Position numbers and translations under genes: made by a program
The notes under the pieces: model-generated
The model's database searches: none
What the model was told of the DNA's origin: nothing
The model's input: the letters and a program-made list of their open reading frames with translations, nothing else
NCBI GenBank assembly: GCA_963281155.1
Contig: CAUJLY010000005.1
Location: 1,674,001-1,738,000, forward strand
Source of the DNA: Rhabditophanes sp. KR3021
Lineage: Eukaryota > Nematoda > Chromadorea > Rhabditida > Alloionematidae
Direction: 5' to 3'
Length of the DNA: 64,000 bases
In this document: positions 1-13,517 of the stretch, one piece after another
Numbering within the stretch: the first letter of the stretch is position 1
How the letters are laid out: the number at the start of each line of letters is the position of its first letter

Positions 1-439
1 AAAGACTAAATATATGAAAACAGTTCAAGTTATGTACAATGGATAATTTAGACAGTACAAAATCAAATTAGTACATATTCATCAAATTAAGAACATGGTA
101 CCGTTGCATTTGTGGCATATAAATTATTAGTAATACTTATTTTAAAAACTAAATCAAAATAAACAAAAGAAAAAGAAAACAACAGTTCATGTCCATGGAA
201 TAAGATTGTGAAGGTGAATATGCCGCTAGTTTCTATATTTGTAATTATGTATCTATCCTAGGCCACCATTTTACATAGAGTGTTATGGAATATACTTCGA
301 GTATAATAATGCATGAGTATTTGGTAAATCTTTTGTAGGAACAACGAGAAATACATTTATAACTTCGGTGGTTTTCATGCTAACACCAATCTTTTTGATC
401 TGATAGTAGGAATTCCTAATTATGGGGATGAAAACAAGA

Positions 440-1540
440 AGGTGCATCCTTTGAATAGAGAGTGTTAAAAAGTTGCATACTTATGGATTGCTACATTATG
501 CAGTTGTCTACAAATATCAAGAGATTCAAGTATAGACTGTTGTTGAAAAAAACTATGGAAGTATGTCAAAAAAGACCGATTATTTATGCCTTTGGAATTA
601 ATTACACTGGGTCTTCAAATCCTTCTGTCTTTGAACTCAGAGTTGATCAAATATACTAGAGATTCTTTGTCCACTTTCACACATTGTATCATGAACTTTA
701 TTCAACAAATATGCTCAAGAATAAGTTAACATTTTATCACGTTAATGTCTTTGAAGTTCAAATGATCTTGATCAATATGAATCTTCAGAAAAAGCGATGT
801 CTCAATATTTATAAAGGAGATTAAATTGCCTTTGTCGATGCTTTATCTACTAAGAAATTTATTATTTTTAATGGTTGAAAAGTTTGAGACAAACGATTTG
901 CATGTGCGAGAAAAAGTAATTTGTAAAATCAGCTATCTCAATATAAAAACGGTGTTCATGATAATGAAATAATTGCTACATAGTCATGCTTACAAAGGAT
1001 ACCTATTAATTTATTGGAGGAAAGACTATTACTCATTAATAGGCAAAGCAAATTTGAATGCGGATGCCTCTACTTTGAATATACTGAACAATTACAATCA
1101 GTAAAACGGGTTAAACAAATAAAGTCAAAAGTAACTCCAAGATCAGAAAGGCCATTAAGAGTAAAAGGAGGGATGCATAGTTGATAAGATTTCCATTATA
1201 AGAAAACAGTTGCTGAAAGACATCAAGCGAAGAACTTTTAGATAGTAAACAATTTGTGAATGATACATGTTTCGGAAGTTTAAAATTGATGAAACTATTT
1301 GGGCTATCTCAGGGCACATTAATAGGTAAAGTATCTAATAATTTAACTGTGTATTTCTAACTTAGATGAAAATGACTTAAAAAGACGACTACCTTGCTAT
1401 TTGTTTCATGCAAATTTAGGACATTTAAGATTATTGAGAACAATATAAAATACCTAATAATTTGACTGCGCTTTTAACGTAACTAAAAGACAGCAATTTA
1501 TTATTTTTTTCATGCGAATTTTAAGATTACTGAAACCCCT
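440..1540 (+). mobile_element. Decayed LTR-retroelement pol remnant (tentative)
   Basis: No intact reading frame is present, but two short motifs occur in the order expected for a Ty3/gypsy-like pol polyprotein on the + strand. Around 1029-1080 one frame reads SLIGKANLNADASTLN, resembling the end of the RNase H domain (GKxNxxADALSR). Around 1397-1440 another frame reads CYLFHANLGHLRLL, resembling the H2C2 zinc-finger region at the start of integrase (H....GHLG). Their spacing of about 120 codons is plausible. Many stops and frame changes separate them, so it would be a dead fossil. No LTRs were recognised. The element could equally be another retroelement class, and chance similarity is not excluded. 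Confidence 0.33.
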
Positions 1541-1562
1541 TAGGATATTTGAGTCTACTTAC

Positions 1563-2165
1563 AAATTGAACACTATAATATCGGGGCTCCAAATATGCTG
1601 CGTGGGAATCCACGTTTTTTCAATTCCACCATAATCAGCTGGGTTCCATGCTAATGAAGGATCTGTCCATCTCTGAAAATTTATTAATCTAATTATTAAG
1701 TAATTTAATCGTAGTTTGCAGTATATAATTATAGTTTAATGGATATATTTAATTACCATTTAATATATTTAATGGTCCTTAGGACAACTAACCTCATCAA
1801 CATAAACTAAAACAGTCATAGTTTGTTTTAATTCATCAATGCCCAAAATGTGAACTAATTCTAATTCATATTCTACGTGGATTGTCCCATCTGGGGGAGC
1901 ATTCATATTATGATTATTCATTAGATATTCAGTTAATCTTTTTGAAGATCCAGGAACAACTGTGATATTTTCAAGACGTTTTTCATCTGCTAAAGAGTGG
2001 TGTAAATTGTCTTCTATCACAACTATCTGAATAATTAATTAATGAATAAATAAAGAAAGATTAAAACCGTACCTGTTCTTTCCTCGGATCTTGCGAATAT
2101 TTAGAATAAACTTGTCCAAAAAAACATATCACAAATATCAGAACATGTCTTCTTAACTTTACCAT
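1563..2165 (-). CDS. Cys-loop ligand-gated ion channel, 5' exons only
   Basis: Three exons on the minus strand keep one open frame: 2165-2073, 2026-1793 and 1672-1563, all with good splice sites. The product begins with a signal peptide (LRRHVLIFVICFFGQVYS) and continues with the N-terminal half of the extracellular domain of a pentameric neurotransmitter-gated channel subunit. Hallmarks are the VYVDERWTDPSLAW segment (family W-x-D-x-x-L-x-W) and IWSPDIIVFN (family WxPDxxxxN). The third exon ends in a GTAAGT donor, but the Cys-loop and the four membrane helices are not found in the remaining 1.5 kb to the left edge. Either they lie beyond a long intron outside the window, or the gene is truncated. 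Ligand and ion selectivity cannot be inferred. Confidence 0.85.
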
Positions 2166-3221
2166 CTTCCAACAATTTACAATTTCTGTAATAAAGAACA
2201 TTCGAATTATATGGGCAAAAAATGAGTCACTCAAAAGTCAGAACAATACATTTATCTAAGTAGTGACTAAAATTAATATATATCTCCGCCTATCAACTAT
2301 AAATGGGAAACGAGTGAAGAGGGGCAATTCAAGCATATATATTTTACTATAATTTGTATCTATTACTACTCTGGACCCTGAACATCCATATAAATATATC
2401 TAAATTTTATGTACTTAACCAGATTGCCATAACAGTTAACATAAAAAGAAAATGTTCTTAAAATAAAATGGATCCTATGTTAAGTTTAAAAAAGAAATAT
2501 ATTATAATGTGGTGTGTCTTTGAAGATTGAACAAAAAATAAAACAGAAGTTTCTGTGGTTTAAATTCAAGATGAAGATGGATGGAAAGGATAGGTGTTAT
2601 AAAGAGGGTTAGATTTATTAGATATTTAGTAGATGTCAGATGAATGGTAGAAAACGATAGCAAATGTATTGGAAGTATTTTAAAATGTTTCTCTGTGCCC
2701 TGAACAGGCTCTGATAAGTCATCACCTCAGAAATATGAAATATTTAATTCAGTTTGCCCCAAAAGCGTTGTCATTTTTGGGAAAGACAAAATGAATATAC
2801 CAAAAATTTTTCGAAGGTATATCCTTTTATCTAATTACGTATCCAACAAAATCTATTTTATTAGTTTTTTGCTCTTTTATAAAAGGTGGTTATTGCCTCT
2901 ATACACGTATACACATATCACCTCAGTAATTTGAAGACAAAAATTTTATGGCTTTTTAGAGGTAATGGGAAAAAAGAAGACAAGGATGAAAGTTAGTTTA
3001 TTTGAGAAGAATGGTAGATTAAAACAAATCAAAAGAAATATATAATCAAAGAGTTATTTATTAAAGGCAATTAACAAAATATAGAGGCTTAATTTGTTGT
3101 AGATCATCAGCCTTCACTTTAAGAACTATAGTATATACATTTGCATATTTTGTTACAAAGTATGTATTGCTTGTTATTTCTAGAGCTAACATAAAGATAA
3201 TTGCACGCAATCAAAAAGCCA
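2166..3221. other. Intergenic, no gene seen
   Basis: AT-rich sequence between the channel gene start and the TTLL9 stop codon. No sustained coding frame on either strand. A minus-strand AATAAA about 160 bases beyond the TTLL9 stop (near 3057) could serve as its polyadenylation signal. Confidence 0.6.
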
Positions 3222-5084
<1,863 letters not shown>

Positions 5085-5602
5085 CGCAAATAAATAAATA
5101 AAGTTAAATCCATAATTTAGCTTAAATAAAGTTCACTGAACCTTTAATAACCCTTCTTACACCTCAATAAACTTTCAAAAAAGTATAAAAGCTTTATATC
5201 AACCAAAAGGATCAAATTAAGCACATTTTCTTTTACACAAACTTGGCTTTTGATTTATTACTTCTTTTTAATGCCAAGTATAACTGTCAAACTGAATAAA
5301 TAATAAAGATTTATATCAATCAGAAAAAAGTAATACTCATTGATTAATTCACTAAAATAAATTATACTTATAAAATAAAAAGAGCGAAAAATGTAAATCC
5401 CTAACCAGCTTGAAATCCAGCTTTTGATGATTTTAAATTTCATGGATAAAATAACAGAAAACAATTACATAATAATTGATGATCATTGCCACCCACTTTT
5501 TAAAAGATTTTTTAAATTGTCAAATTCACTTAATCTGATTGAATTTATCTTGATCGAATAGGATGTTTGGAAATTTAGTTTTATTCAATTTATTGTTATT
5601 TA
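5085..5602. promoter_or_regulatory. Shared upstream region of two divergent genes
   Basis: About 520 bp of AT-rich DNA separates the start codons of ttll-9 (-) and the sulfotransferase (+). Both promoters must lie here or within introns. No clear TATA box or X-box was identified. Confidence 0.4.
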
Positions 5603-6623
5603 ATGAAGCCCACTAGAGAAAGTAATAATTTAACTTTATTGGGGATATTTTTGCAAATTGTTGCTTTAATATTGGCAGTTCATTTGTTTTTGATAATGTT
5701 GCAGAAAAATGCAGGTAGGTTTTAATTAAGTGAATTTTTTTAATGTTTAAATTTAGGAGAAGTAGCAAGTTATGAATCTGAAATAGAGCACAATCCATTA
5801 CCACCTTTTATAAACTTCAATGCCGACTACCGAGTAGCCCCAAACAATAAATTAGTTTATTGCATGATAACCAAGAACATGTGTACAATATTCGGAGAGG
5901 TGAGTTGTCTATTATTTAATCCAGAAACTTATCTGGAAAAGAATATTTCCGTAACTTCTGTTATGTATGATGATAGAACGTGCCAAACTGCTCCAGCGGT
6001 TTTGAATAATCATTCTAAATTGAGGAAGTATTTGGGTGGTGATGAAAAGAACTATAAATACTATACTGTTGTTCGAGAACCTATAGATAGGTTTTTAAGT
6101 GCTTATACTGATAAATGTTTCCGTGAACGTGAATTGTTGGGTAGATATGAACAATGCTATGGGTGTGGATATGATATGGAATGCTTTATTGATGAAACTT
6201 ATAAAAGAGCTTTGATGTATGCGGCTGGAACAAGACCAACACCTGTCAATATGGAAGATTATCAGTAAATTAGTTAAGCTTTTATCTATATAATTAAATC
6301 ACTTCAGTTTTCTGCCCCAAAATTGGAAATGCTTCTTTGGACTAGAAATGGAAAAATATACTTTCTTTGATTATACAGACAAATTAAAAATGTACGACAA
6401 ATTAGATGCATTCTACAAAGCTAGTGGAGTTGGTATGAAAGTCAGGGAAAAAATTCAAAGAGATCTTCGAACTTCATTCACACTTCACAAAACATCAAAT
6501 TCAGAAGCTCGGAAAATCTTTGAAAATCAATTACGTAACAATCGAAAACTGATGGCAAAATTGATTAATTTATATTACTATGATTTTATTTATTTCAATT
6601 ATTCGGTTCCCATCTTAGATTAA
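5603..6623 (+). CDS. Golgi carbohydrate sulfotransferase (Sulfotransfer_2 family)
   Basis: Three exons (5603-5714, 5757-6264, 6308-6623) encode 311 residues. This is a type II membrane protein: a short cytoplasmic tail is followed by one hydrophobic anchor (LLGIFLQIVALILAVHLFLI, about residues 11-30). The lumenal part has the sulfotransferase signature of the large nematode family: CMITKNMCT near the 5'-phosphosulfate loop and YYTVVREPIDRFLSAYTDKC, which matches the 3'-phosphate-binding RxxxxRxxS motif. A conserved cysteine-rich segment (CYGCGYDMEC) and HFLPQNWKC follow. It should transfer sulfate from PAPS to a glycan in the Golgi; the acceptor is unknown. The third exon start is set by phase, giving a His codon across the splice. 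Confidence 0.85.
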
Positions 6624-7787
6624 TTAAAAGTGTTATTAAATGAAATACATATTTTGAACGCAATCTGATGAAATTTTTAGTCTATTTGTTTTTGTCAAGA
6701 AAGTCACCTCATTTTAATGAAAGATCATCCTTCAACATCAAAAAAATAGGAGTTTATTGTTAGGTCGCCCCCTTTCGACAAATGGAAAGTAATAAAAACA
6801 AATATACTCTTAAGAGTTGATGAGTTAAATTGACTCAGCTACCAAGATGCCTTCAATCATTCCTATTTTTTATGAGAATGGCATAAGGATGAATCATTTT
6901 TCATTAAAAAGTAATATATCTGTTTTGTTATTCCTTTTACCTGTCTTTCCATTATTTAAAGTTGACGCTAAAAAATTATCTAGAAACTTGTATTAAGTTG
7001 GGACATTATCATCGTTGCTCAATCAAATTCAACAAAACTAGATCATATTCGAAAATTTGATTGGATCTTGCTACTGCTTTCGTTCAATTAATATTACCAA
7101 TTCATTCGAACTTTTCTATTCAACTTCATTTACTCCCACTCCAATCTTTAATTCTTTATAGTTGCCATTTTTTATTAATTTATATTAAGTCAACAAAAGC
7201 CTTAATTATAACCTATCAACTCCCACTAATAGTAGTCAATTGATCTTTTATCAAATAGGAAACAGGCTCTTCACTAATCTCCCTTCGCTTATTCATTTGT
7301 TATGACATTGCCTTAGTCCTAAAATCTGTTGTGGCAAAGAGACCTTTCCGTTCACTTAAAATCAACCTATAAATATATCATTTGTTATCCTCGTCAAATT
7401 TTACTATATAACAACGGTCGTCACATATATTGTGGCGCTGAACAGTGCTGGTGAAATTATTTTGAGGAGGTGGATATATATGTTTATTTATTAAAATTCA
7501 GACAAAAGATAATAATACATTTGCACCAACTAACTCCCGTCCAACCGATCACTACTAGGATGATTACTTTTATAGTTGGTAGAGAAAATATCTAGCTTCT
7601 TATAGTACATTATTATCATCACCAGCTAACAAAAATCGTCTAATAGCAATAGATTTTATAGAGTCTCGGCGACAATCTTTTAAGATATAAAGACGCGAAT
7701 CATTAAAGAACCTTTCTTTAAATATATCAATTTGTATATTCTATAACTTTCACTTAATTTAATTTGTACTTTTCAGGACTAAATACC
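6624..7787. other. Intergenic, upstream of cofilin
   Basis: No coding frame with homology or good splice structure. A TTTTCAG acceptor ends at 7776, 11 bases before the cofilin ATG, suggesting SL trans-splicing or a 5'-UTR intron. Confidence 0.55.
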
Positions 7788-8730
7788 ATGGCTTCAGGTG
7801 TTAAAGTTGATTCTTTCTGTAAGAATGCTTATGATGAACTCCATAATAAGCATTTACACGCTTATTTAATTTTTAAAATTAGTGATGATAATACTACTAT
7901 TGTTGTTGAGAAGAAGGGAGATAAAGGAGCTCCTTATGCTCAATTTGTTGAGGTTAGTTTAGGTAGATAACAATTTATTAAAAATGTGTTTTATTAGGAC
8001 ATGAAAGTATGCGTCGGAGATGTCAAAGAATGCAGGTGAATAATTTACTAGTTTTAATTAATATTAATTTTTTTATTTTCAGGTATGTTAAAGAAAAATC
8101 AAAAAATTACAAAAAATATTTAAATAGACAAAATATTATTTGGAAATACGGTTTCGAGAAGAAAAATTTTTGCTAAGAGCAATAGTTGAGACTCTTTTGG
8201 CAATTTCTGGATGTTTTCTGATCATGACATCATTCGGTTGACCGGATGCGTTCATGTTGGTTAAAACAGTTTGAATGTTTATAGTGATAGCATACTCAAA
8301 TGCGAGTCCTTCATTTGTAGTCAAATCATCCAAGTAGAAGGCAACGATTTGTCTCTTGTTGCCCACAATATCTTCGAATGTTAAACAAAAATTTTACTGA
8401 CTATTGTCTTTTTAAAAATAAGTAAAGCAAATTGATATTAAATATGATTTTACTAAATTAATCAACAATTACAGATATGCAGCTGTTGACGTAGAAGTCC
8501 AAATCCAAAGACAAGGAACTGAAGGAGCATCCAAACTTTCCAAGATTGTTTTTATCCAATTTTGTCCAGATGATGCTCCTGTCCGTAGGCGTATGCTTTA
8601 CGCTTCCTCTGTCCGTGCGCTCAAGGCAACTCTTGGCCTTGAATCCCTAATGCAAGTCCAAGCCTCTGACCTTTCAGACATCGATGAAAAGTCCATCAAG
8701 CATGAATTGATGAGCAATCAGCGCCTTTAA
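7788..8730 (+). CDS. unc-60: ADF/cofilin, muscle UNC-60B type
   Basis: Three exons (7788-7952, 7998-8035, 8475-8730) encode 152 residues, the same length as C. elegans UNC-60B as I recall it. The protein binds and severs actin filaments and supports sarcomeric actin organisation. The start MASGVKVDSFCKNAYDELHN, the APVRRRMLYASSVRALKA actin-binding helix and the end LMSNQRL closely match that isoform. The ATG is chosen because it starts the conserved MASGV and lies just after a TTTTCAG acceptor. In C. elegans the unc-60 locus also encodes a second, non-muscle isoform (A); no A-type exons are seen here. The 439-bp second intron contains an antisense ORF and a decoy acceptor (see findings). Confidence 0.96.
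8133..8372 (-). other. Unassigned antisense ORF inside cofilin intron 2
   Basis: A minus-strand frame of about 80 codons, beginning near GNKRQIVAFYLDDL and ending SSRNRISK then a stop, lies wholly within the second cofilin intron. Its composition looks protein-like, with few low-complexity runs, but I recognise no family. The ATG at 8366 is not obviously a natural start because the frame extends a little upstream. It may be a decayed exon from a lost gene, a nested gene exon, or chance. Confidence 0.25.
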
Positions 8731-10081
8731 ACATACAAAAAGTAACGGCCTGTCATATCTTATTATAACAAAGTACAGTGAATTATTATTCCCTCTCAAG
8801 TGTGAAGTTACTTTTTATTATGATGAAAATTATCAAAAAAAGATGTCCATACAGTGCCATTTTAATGCCTTAATATTTTGTTGTTATTTAATTTGTAAAG
8901 TAAATTCATATTTTTCTTTCTATTTAAATGTTTACAATTGACCACCACTTCAAAAAAGGCCTATTATTATTTTAAAAGGAAGGAAAAGCCTAGTGGTTTC
9001 GTAAATCTATAAATATACCAGTATTACTAACTTCGAGATATTTTATAGGAATATTAAATTCGTTTTGCCTTTCCGTACTTAGATGCTTATTTATGGAAAG
9101 CCTTAACTCCCCTTTTAGCTTAATTTAATAATATTATTATATATGGGTACAAATCTATGTTTCTGAAGCAATTTATCAAATGTTCTTAGCAAGTTCATGG
9201 CATTAAGTTGTTATTTAATTAGGGATAAGTGGTTTTCGTTTTAATTTGGTTTTTTGTCAGAGGTCTTTATTTGATAACAATCAAAAATAAGTTATTTCAT
9301 TTGTTGAAAGAGCTTTAGTCAAAATTGAATTTATTTTATATAAATATTGAACATGTGTTGCTATTATTCAAAACCGTTTCTTCCCGAAAAACAAAAATGT
9401 AGTATATTTGTTATATATTAATCATTTCTAGACAATTTGAGATTTATTTGTCACCAAAACATGTTGTTGTGTCTGTACATTAATCCGAACTTTAAATTAT
9501 TAACAAACTTAGTTTGCGTGCATTCATTATCAGGTACCACAAATTTAGCACAACCTTAAACAGCCACTAACAATTGCTTCTATTTCGTCCTTTAATTTGA
9601 AAAGTAATAGCACTCTCAATGATGTGGCAGTAGAATAAATGGTTGGCAAGGCACCCTCACTCACACAACTAATCTTTTCCTCTAACTTTAAAACAAAGCA
9701 GAATATATTTTTATATGTGCTCTTTTCATCATATTTTTTGAAGCTATGAGCTTTGTTTAAACAAACCTAAATTAAACTAACTTTCTCTGTGCCTTTTCAT
9801 GCTTCTATAATCGATGGTGTATTTCATTATCTTTGTAAACAAGAAAATTGGTTGTTTATTATGTTATAAATATTGTTATTTTATTCGGGTTGTTGATGTG
9901 AAATATAGTTAGTTAATGAAATTATGATAGTCAGCCTTTTTGGTGGCAGTGAAATCGACAAAAAGGCATATACTTCCCTCACATTTATAAGGCAAAAATG
10001 TATTCCCTATGGCAAGGCTCGGCTCGATTCATCATCCCATTACCACATAAATATGATATAAAAAGTTTAATTATTTTTCAG
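8731..10081. other. Intergenic, no gene seen
   Basis: About 1.35 kb of AT-rich DNA between cofilin and the EF-hand gene, with no frame that I could tie to a protein. It may include 5' exons or promoter of the EF-hand gene. Confidence 0.5.
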
Positions 10082-11630
10082 TTCAGCTACCAAAGGAAGA
10101 GTTCTCTTGTTTGACTATATAACACACTCCTCATTACAGCACAGCAAGTACATGCCACCACTGCCAAATTCGAAAGGTAGAGAAGCTGAGAAAATAAATA
10201 AAAATCTGCCAGCAATGAAGCATCCATCCTTAACCACTAATATAACCAATTCTATAAGAAGACCGTCAACATTTCGCAAATCGACTCAAATTAATAGCGC
10301 TAATCGAAATTCGTCACGTCTATCTACGACGTTCTCAACCCATAACATGAGACTAAAGGTAATGTTATTAATAATTAAATTATGTTCACCTACTTATTCT
10401 GTCACTTAAAAGTCAATTTGCTTAAACTTAATTTGGCAATAGTTAATTAGCAGCTTATATAAGTGTAACAAAATGATGTAAATTAAAATTTGTTTTTTAC
10501 TTTGTAGAGTATCGACCATATTGGCATTAATATTGGAGGAGCTGGCGATTCAGCAAGCCAGCCGTTAATTGCAGATTTGACTAAGTATACGGTTGAAGAG
10601 CTTAGCGAATATAAACAAGTCTTTGACATGTTTGATGCTGGTAAGTTTCTTTAGTTTAATTCTTTAAATAGTTTTGATGTTTTGTAGATCGCTCAGGAGC
10701 TATTGGACTAGATGAGCTAGGTATGTTTTTACGTTAAATAACTCAATATAAGCATTTAAAAAAGGGTATTTATTTTTAAAAAATATAATTATACAAAAAA
10801 ATATTGGATGGAAAGTTATATCACCTCACAAAACATATTAGTAGTCTTCCATCATTATCAGAATAATCTTGATCGTTTTCAAAATTTGCTTTGTCATTTT
10901 TAGAATAGTCTTCGCCACAAATCCAATATTTCTAATGTAAGAATGTGCAAAAGAAGAATTTTCCACAAAGGTTGGATAATTTACGTTTAAAGCATTGGAA
11001 ATTACAAATATTGAAATCGGATTTGAATAAATAGTGTCTCCGGCTTTAGAGTGACCATAAGTATCTATTTGCCACATGCATTCAAAAGGAACTTATTCAT
11101 TTTTATTTTCTTAGTCTTTCACGTTTGAAGTATATGTACAATAAGATCCGACTGCTTCGTAGGACTAAAATTTTGATTTATTTTTTAAAAATGTTATTTG
11201 ATAACATATATTCATTACATGCCATATGTTTGTATTTATATTTATACTGATTACAGAAATAGCAATCCGCGATTTGGGGATTGAAAGTACTGTTGAAGAT
11301 TTGAAGAAGATTATCGAGGAAGTGGACAAGCGTGGTAATCAACAAATTGACTTTGATGAATTTTGTGAATTTATGGGTAAATTATCACACAAGCAAAAGT
11401 CATGGACCGACTTTTGCAAAGAATGCTTCCAAGCTTTTGACGTAAGTGAATCTGGAGGTATCACCAAAAAAGATTTCCACTACATAATGAAAGAATTCGG
11501 GGGAATTCCAGACCATCAACTAGTCGACACCATCTTCAAAGAATACGACATCGACTGTGACAGAATTTTGGACTTCGATGAATTTGTTTTTCTGTGCAAA
11601 AGTTATCTCACTGATGATGATATCATTTAA
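10082..11630 (+). CDS. Calmodulin-like EF-hand calcium-binding protein
   Basis: Exons 10082-10358, 10508-10640, 10688-10720 and 11257-11630 join in phase. Starting at the first in-frame ATG (10152) gives 248 residues, but the frame is open back to an acceptor at 10081, so an upstream first exon is possible. A basic, Ser/Thr/Asn-rich N-terminal tail of about 90 residues precedes four EF-hands: DADRSGAIGLDE, DKRGNQQIDFDE, DVSESGGITKKD and DIDCDRILDFDE. Loops 1, 2 and 4 end in the usual Glu at position 12, while loop 3 has Asp there, which usually weakens calcium binding. Such proteins act as calcium sensors; the target is unknown. The third exon is only 33 bp. It resembles the nematode cal family but cannot be assigned to one member. 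Confidence 0.8.
10838..11077 (-). other. Unassigned antisense ORF in EF-hand gene intron 3
   Basis: An 79-codon minus-strand frame starting MWQIDTYGHSKAGDTIYSN lies in the 536-bp intron before the last EF-hand exon. The first 60 residues look like ordinary protein and the last part becomes Ile/Lys-rich. WQIDTYGHS faintly recalls the WQIDPFGHS motif of glycosyl hydrolase family 38 alpha-mannosidases, but nothing else supports that. It could be a decayed gene fragment. Confidence 0.22.
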
Positions 11631-12979
11631 TCGTCTTTTAATGCGTAACTATTTTCATTAATTGCCTGTACATACATTAATAAAACCATAAATAATAAGC
11701 ATTTTAATGGTAAAAACAATATGATTGTTTCGTTGATAACAATCATCCATCGTCAAATTAAATTTGCCTTTACCATAAAAACATATTTGTCTTGTCATAA
11801 TACCATTTTATTATTATTGTTACGAGATATATGACCTTATCATTTATTTATTAACAAATAGTGGGGTTGTATCGAGCACTTTCCCAATAAAGGCCCACTT
11901 TGATTCTTGGAACGATTATTAGTGGATGACGTTTTGTTTTAATAATTTAAATTTTGGCTACGATGTGATGTTAATTAAACAGGATAATGCCTCTGAATGA
12001 GGGGTGCTTAGTTGGTTGGTTTATTAAAAAAATATTTTTAGACGCTTTTATTTGATGGGAAGTTTTTGTTGCGACAACTCACGATATGTGAAAATGGTGT
12101 GTGTATGTTAGTTGTTCTCTTTAACAAGTTTCGAAAGAGATGCGGTGTATCGATTGTGGGCAGACATTCCTTAGCATTCTTCATCCAATCTCTTACTACT
12201 TATCGTGTTTGGGTATGTGACGCGAATATTTAACCATCCTAATGTGATCATCTGCCTTGAAGGACTATCACAAATTTAGATCACCTTTAATCATATCAAA
12301 TTATTTTTAAATTTGTGCAGAAAAGTAGGTTGTTCTTTGGGTTTTTTATGTCCACAAATAGATAACACTTTTAACCGGAATCTTAAATGATAAAAAATGA
12401 GAGCAGCTTTGGTAAAAATGCATTTTAAAGTATTTAAACAGTGGTGATCTTTTCAGTGTAATCGTTTTGATCCTTACACATCATTTTTGACATTTTTGGT
12501 GAATGTATATATAATTTGTTAATGCGTATGTAGATAGATGAATGTGTATGTTTAGCTGGCGCCTCGATAACATACAACACGATTTTAGATGGTCTATTGA
12601 CGCAGCGAAACGCACCATTTTTACAGTTTAAAAAGTTGTTTTGTGTGTGCTAAATCAATTTAGTGGGGAGATCACTTTATTACATTTTAGATTATTACAT
12701 ATGGGTTGTATGATTACGCCTCTTTTGAAACTTTTATAACATTCCTTCGTATTGGTTGTCATTTCGTTGCTGCACATATCATCTCATTAGAGTACATTTA
12801 ACGCTGATTATCATATTTTATTTTAAAGGGAGAGAACATATTATTTCGTCATCACCCTCTCCATCGCCCAGTCTTTTTTTATGCTCATGATCAATTGTCG
12901 TTCATTATTTTTTGATGGTTTATGTTGTCGTTTAATCTCACATCAATTTACCATATTAATATTCATTAATTTTTTTCAG
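11631..12979. other. Intergenic, upstream of the eIF5 locus
   Basis: AT-rich, with no recognisable exon. An AATAAA-like signal (ATTAATAAAACC) at about 11678-11689 lies 50 bases after the EF-hand stop and probably serves as its polyadenylation site. The distal part probably contains the promoter for the eIF5 leader exons. Confidence 0.5.
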
Positions 12980-13423
12980 AAGTTCGTCTCACACACCCGC
13001 GCTCCTATACAAATCTCTGAAGGCATAATTTGCATGTCCTTTGACTTAAACGGATCAACATCGACCAATTGTTTTATGACAGACAGCCTGCACACAGGTA
13101 CGTTTTTGAAATATGAATATATTATACAAAGTTAACTGATGATGTGTATTAATTCTAACTAAAAATGAGCGAAATTTGTTTCACTCTCCCTGCCTCTAAC
13201 TATCTCTATCCTTTTTTCCATTTCAGTGAGGTTGTCCAGGAAACGAGCAAAGCTGAAGATCACCACTTATCGTGAACTTCCCTTTTCAAACCCCTTCGTT
13301 ATCAATCAAAAAGTCTGCAACCAGTCTTCTGCAGAACAACGCATGCTTTGGAAAAACGCGTCCCCTTCCACCGTGCCTTCCAAAAACTTATTTTTAAAGG
13401 AAATTTACCTTAAAATTCATTAA
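12980..13423 (+). CDS. Spliced upstream ORF / small protein preceding eIF5
   Basis: Two exons, 12980-13097 and 13227-13423, have strong splice sites (TTTTTTCAG acceptor, CAG|GTACGT donor, CCATTTCAG acceptor) and join in a continuous frame. From the first in-frame ATG at 13034 they encode 86 residues, starting MSFDLNGSTSTNC and including VRLSRKRAKLKITTYRELPF. Base composition is more GC-rich than flanking DNA, as in exons. The stop (13421-13423) overlaps an AATAAA and is followed at 13429 by a GTAAGT donor; the eIF5 acceptor ends at 13488. So this is either the 5' leader of eIF5 mRNA carrying a uORF or a first cistron about 95 bp ahead of the eIF5 ATG. No protein family recognised. Confidence 0.5.
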
Positions 13424-13517
13424 TAAAAGTAAGTTCATAGACCCCCAAAGCACCAAAAATTAACACTCCCTATTGGCGTGCCTTTCAGATAAAGTTCAGC
13501 CCCGGATCATACCAATC

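Noticed and set aside
7061..7243. 60-codon plus-strand ORF upstream of cofilin
   Set aside because: Low-complexity Leu/Ile/Tyr content, no splice or promoter support.
13473..13517. N-terminal extension of eIF5 in frame upstream of the ATG
   Set aside because: It begins at a non-ATG codon and contains a splice acceptor; eIF5 homologues start near NVNRSV.
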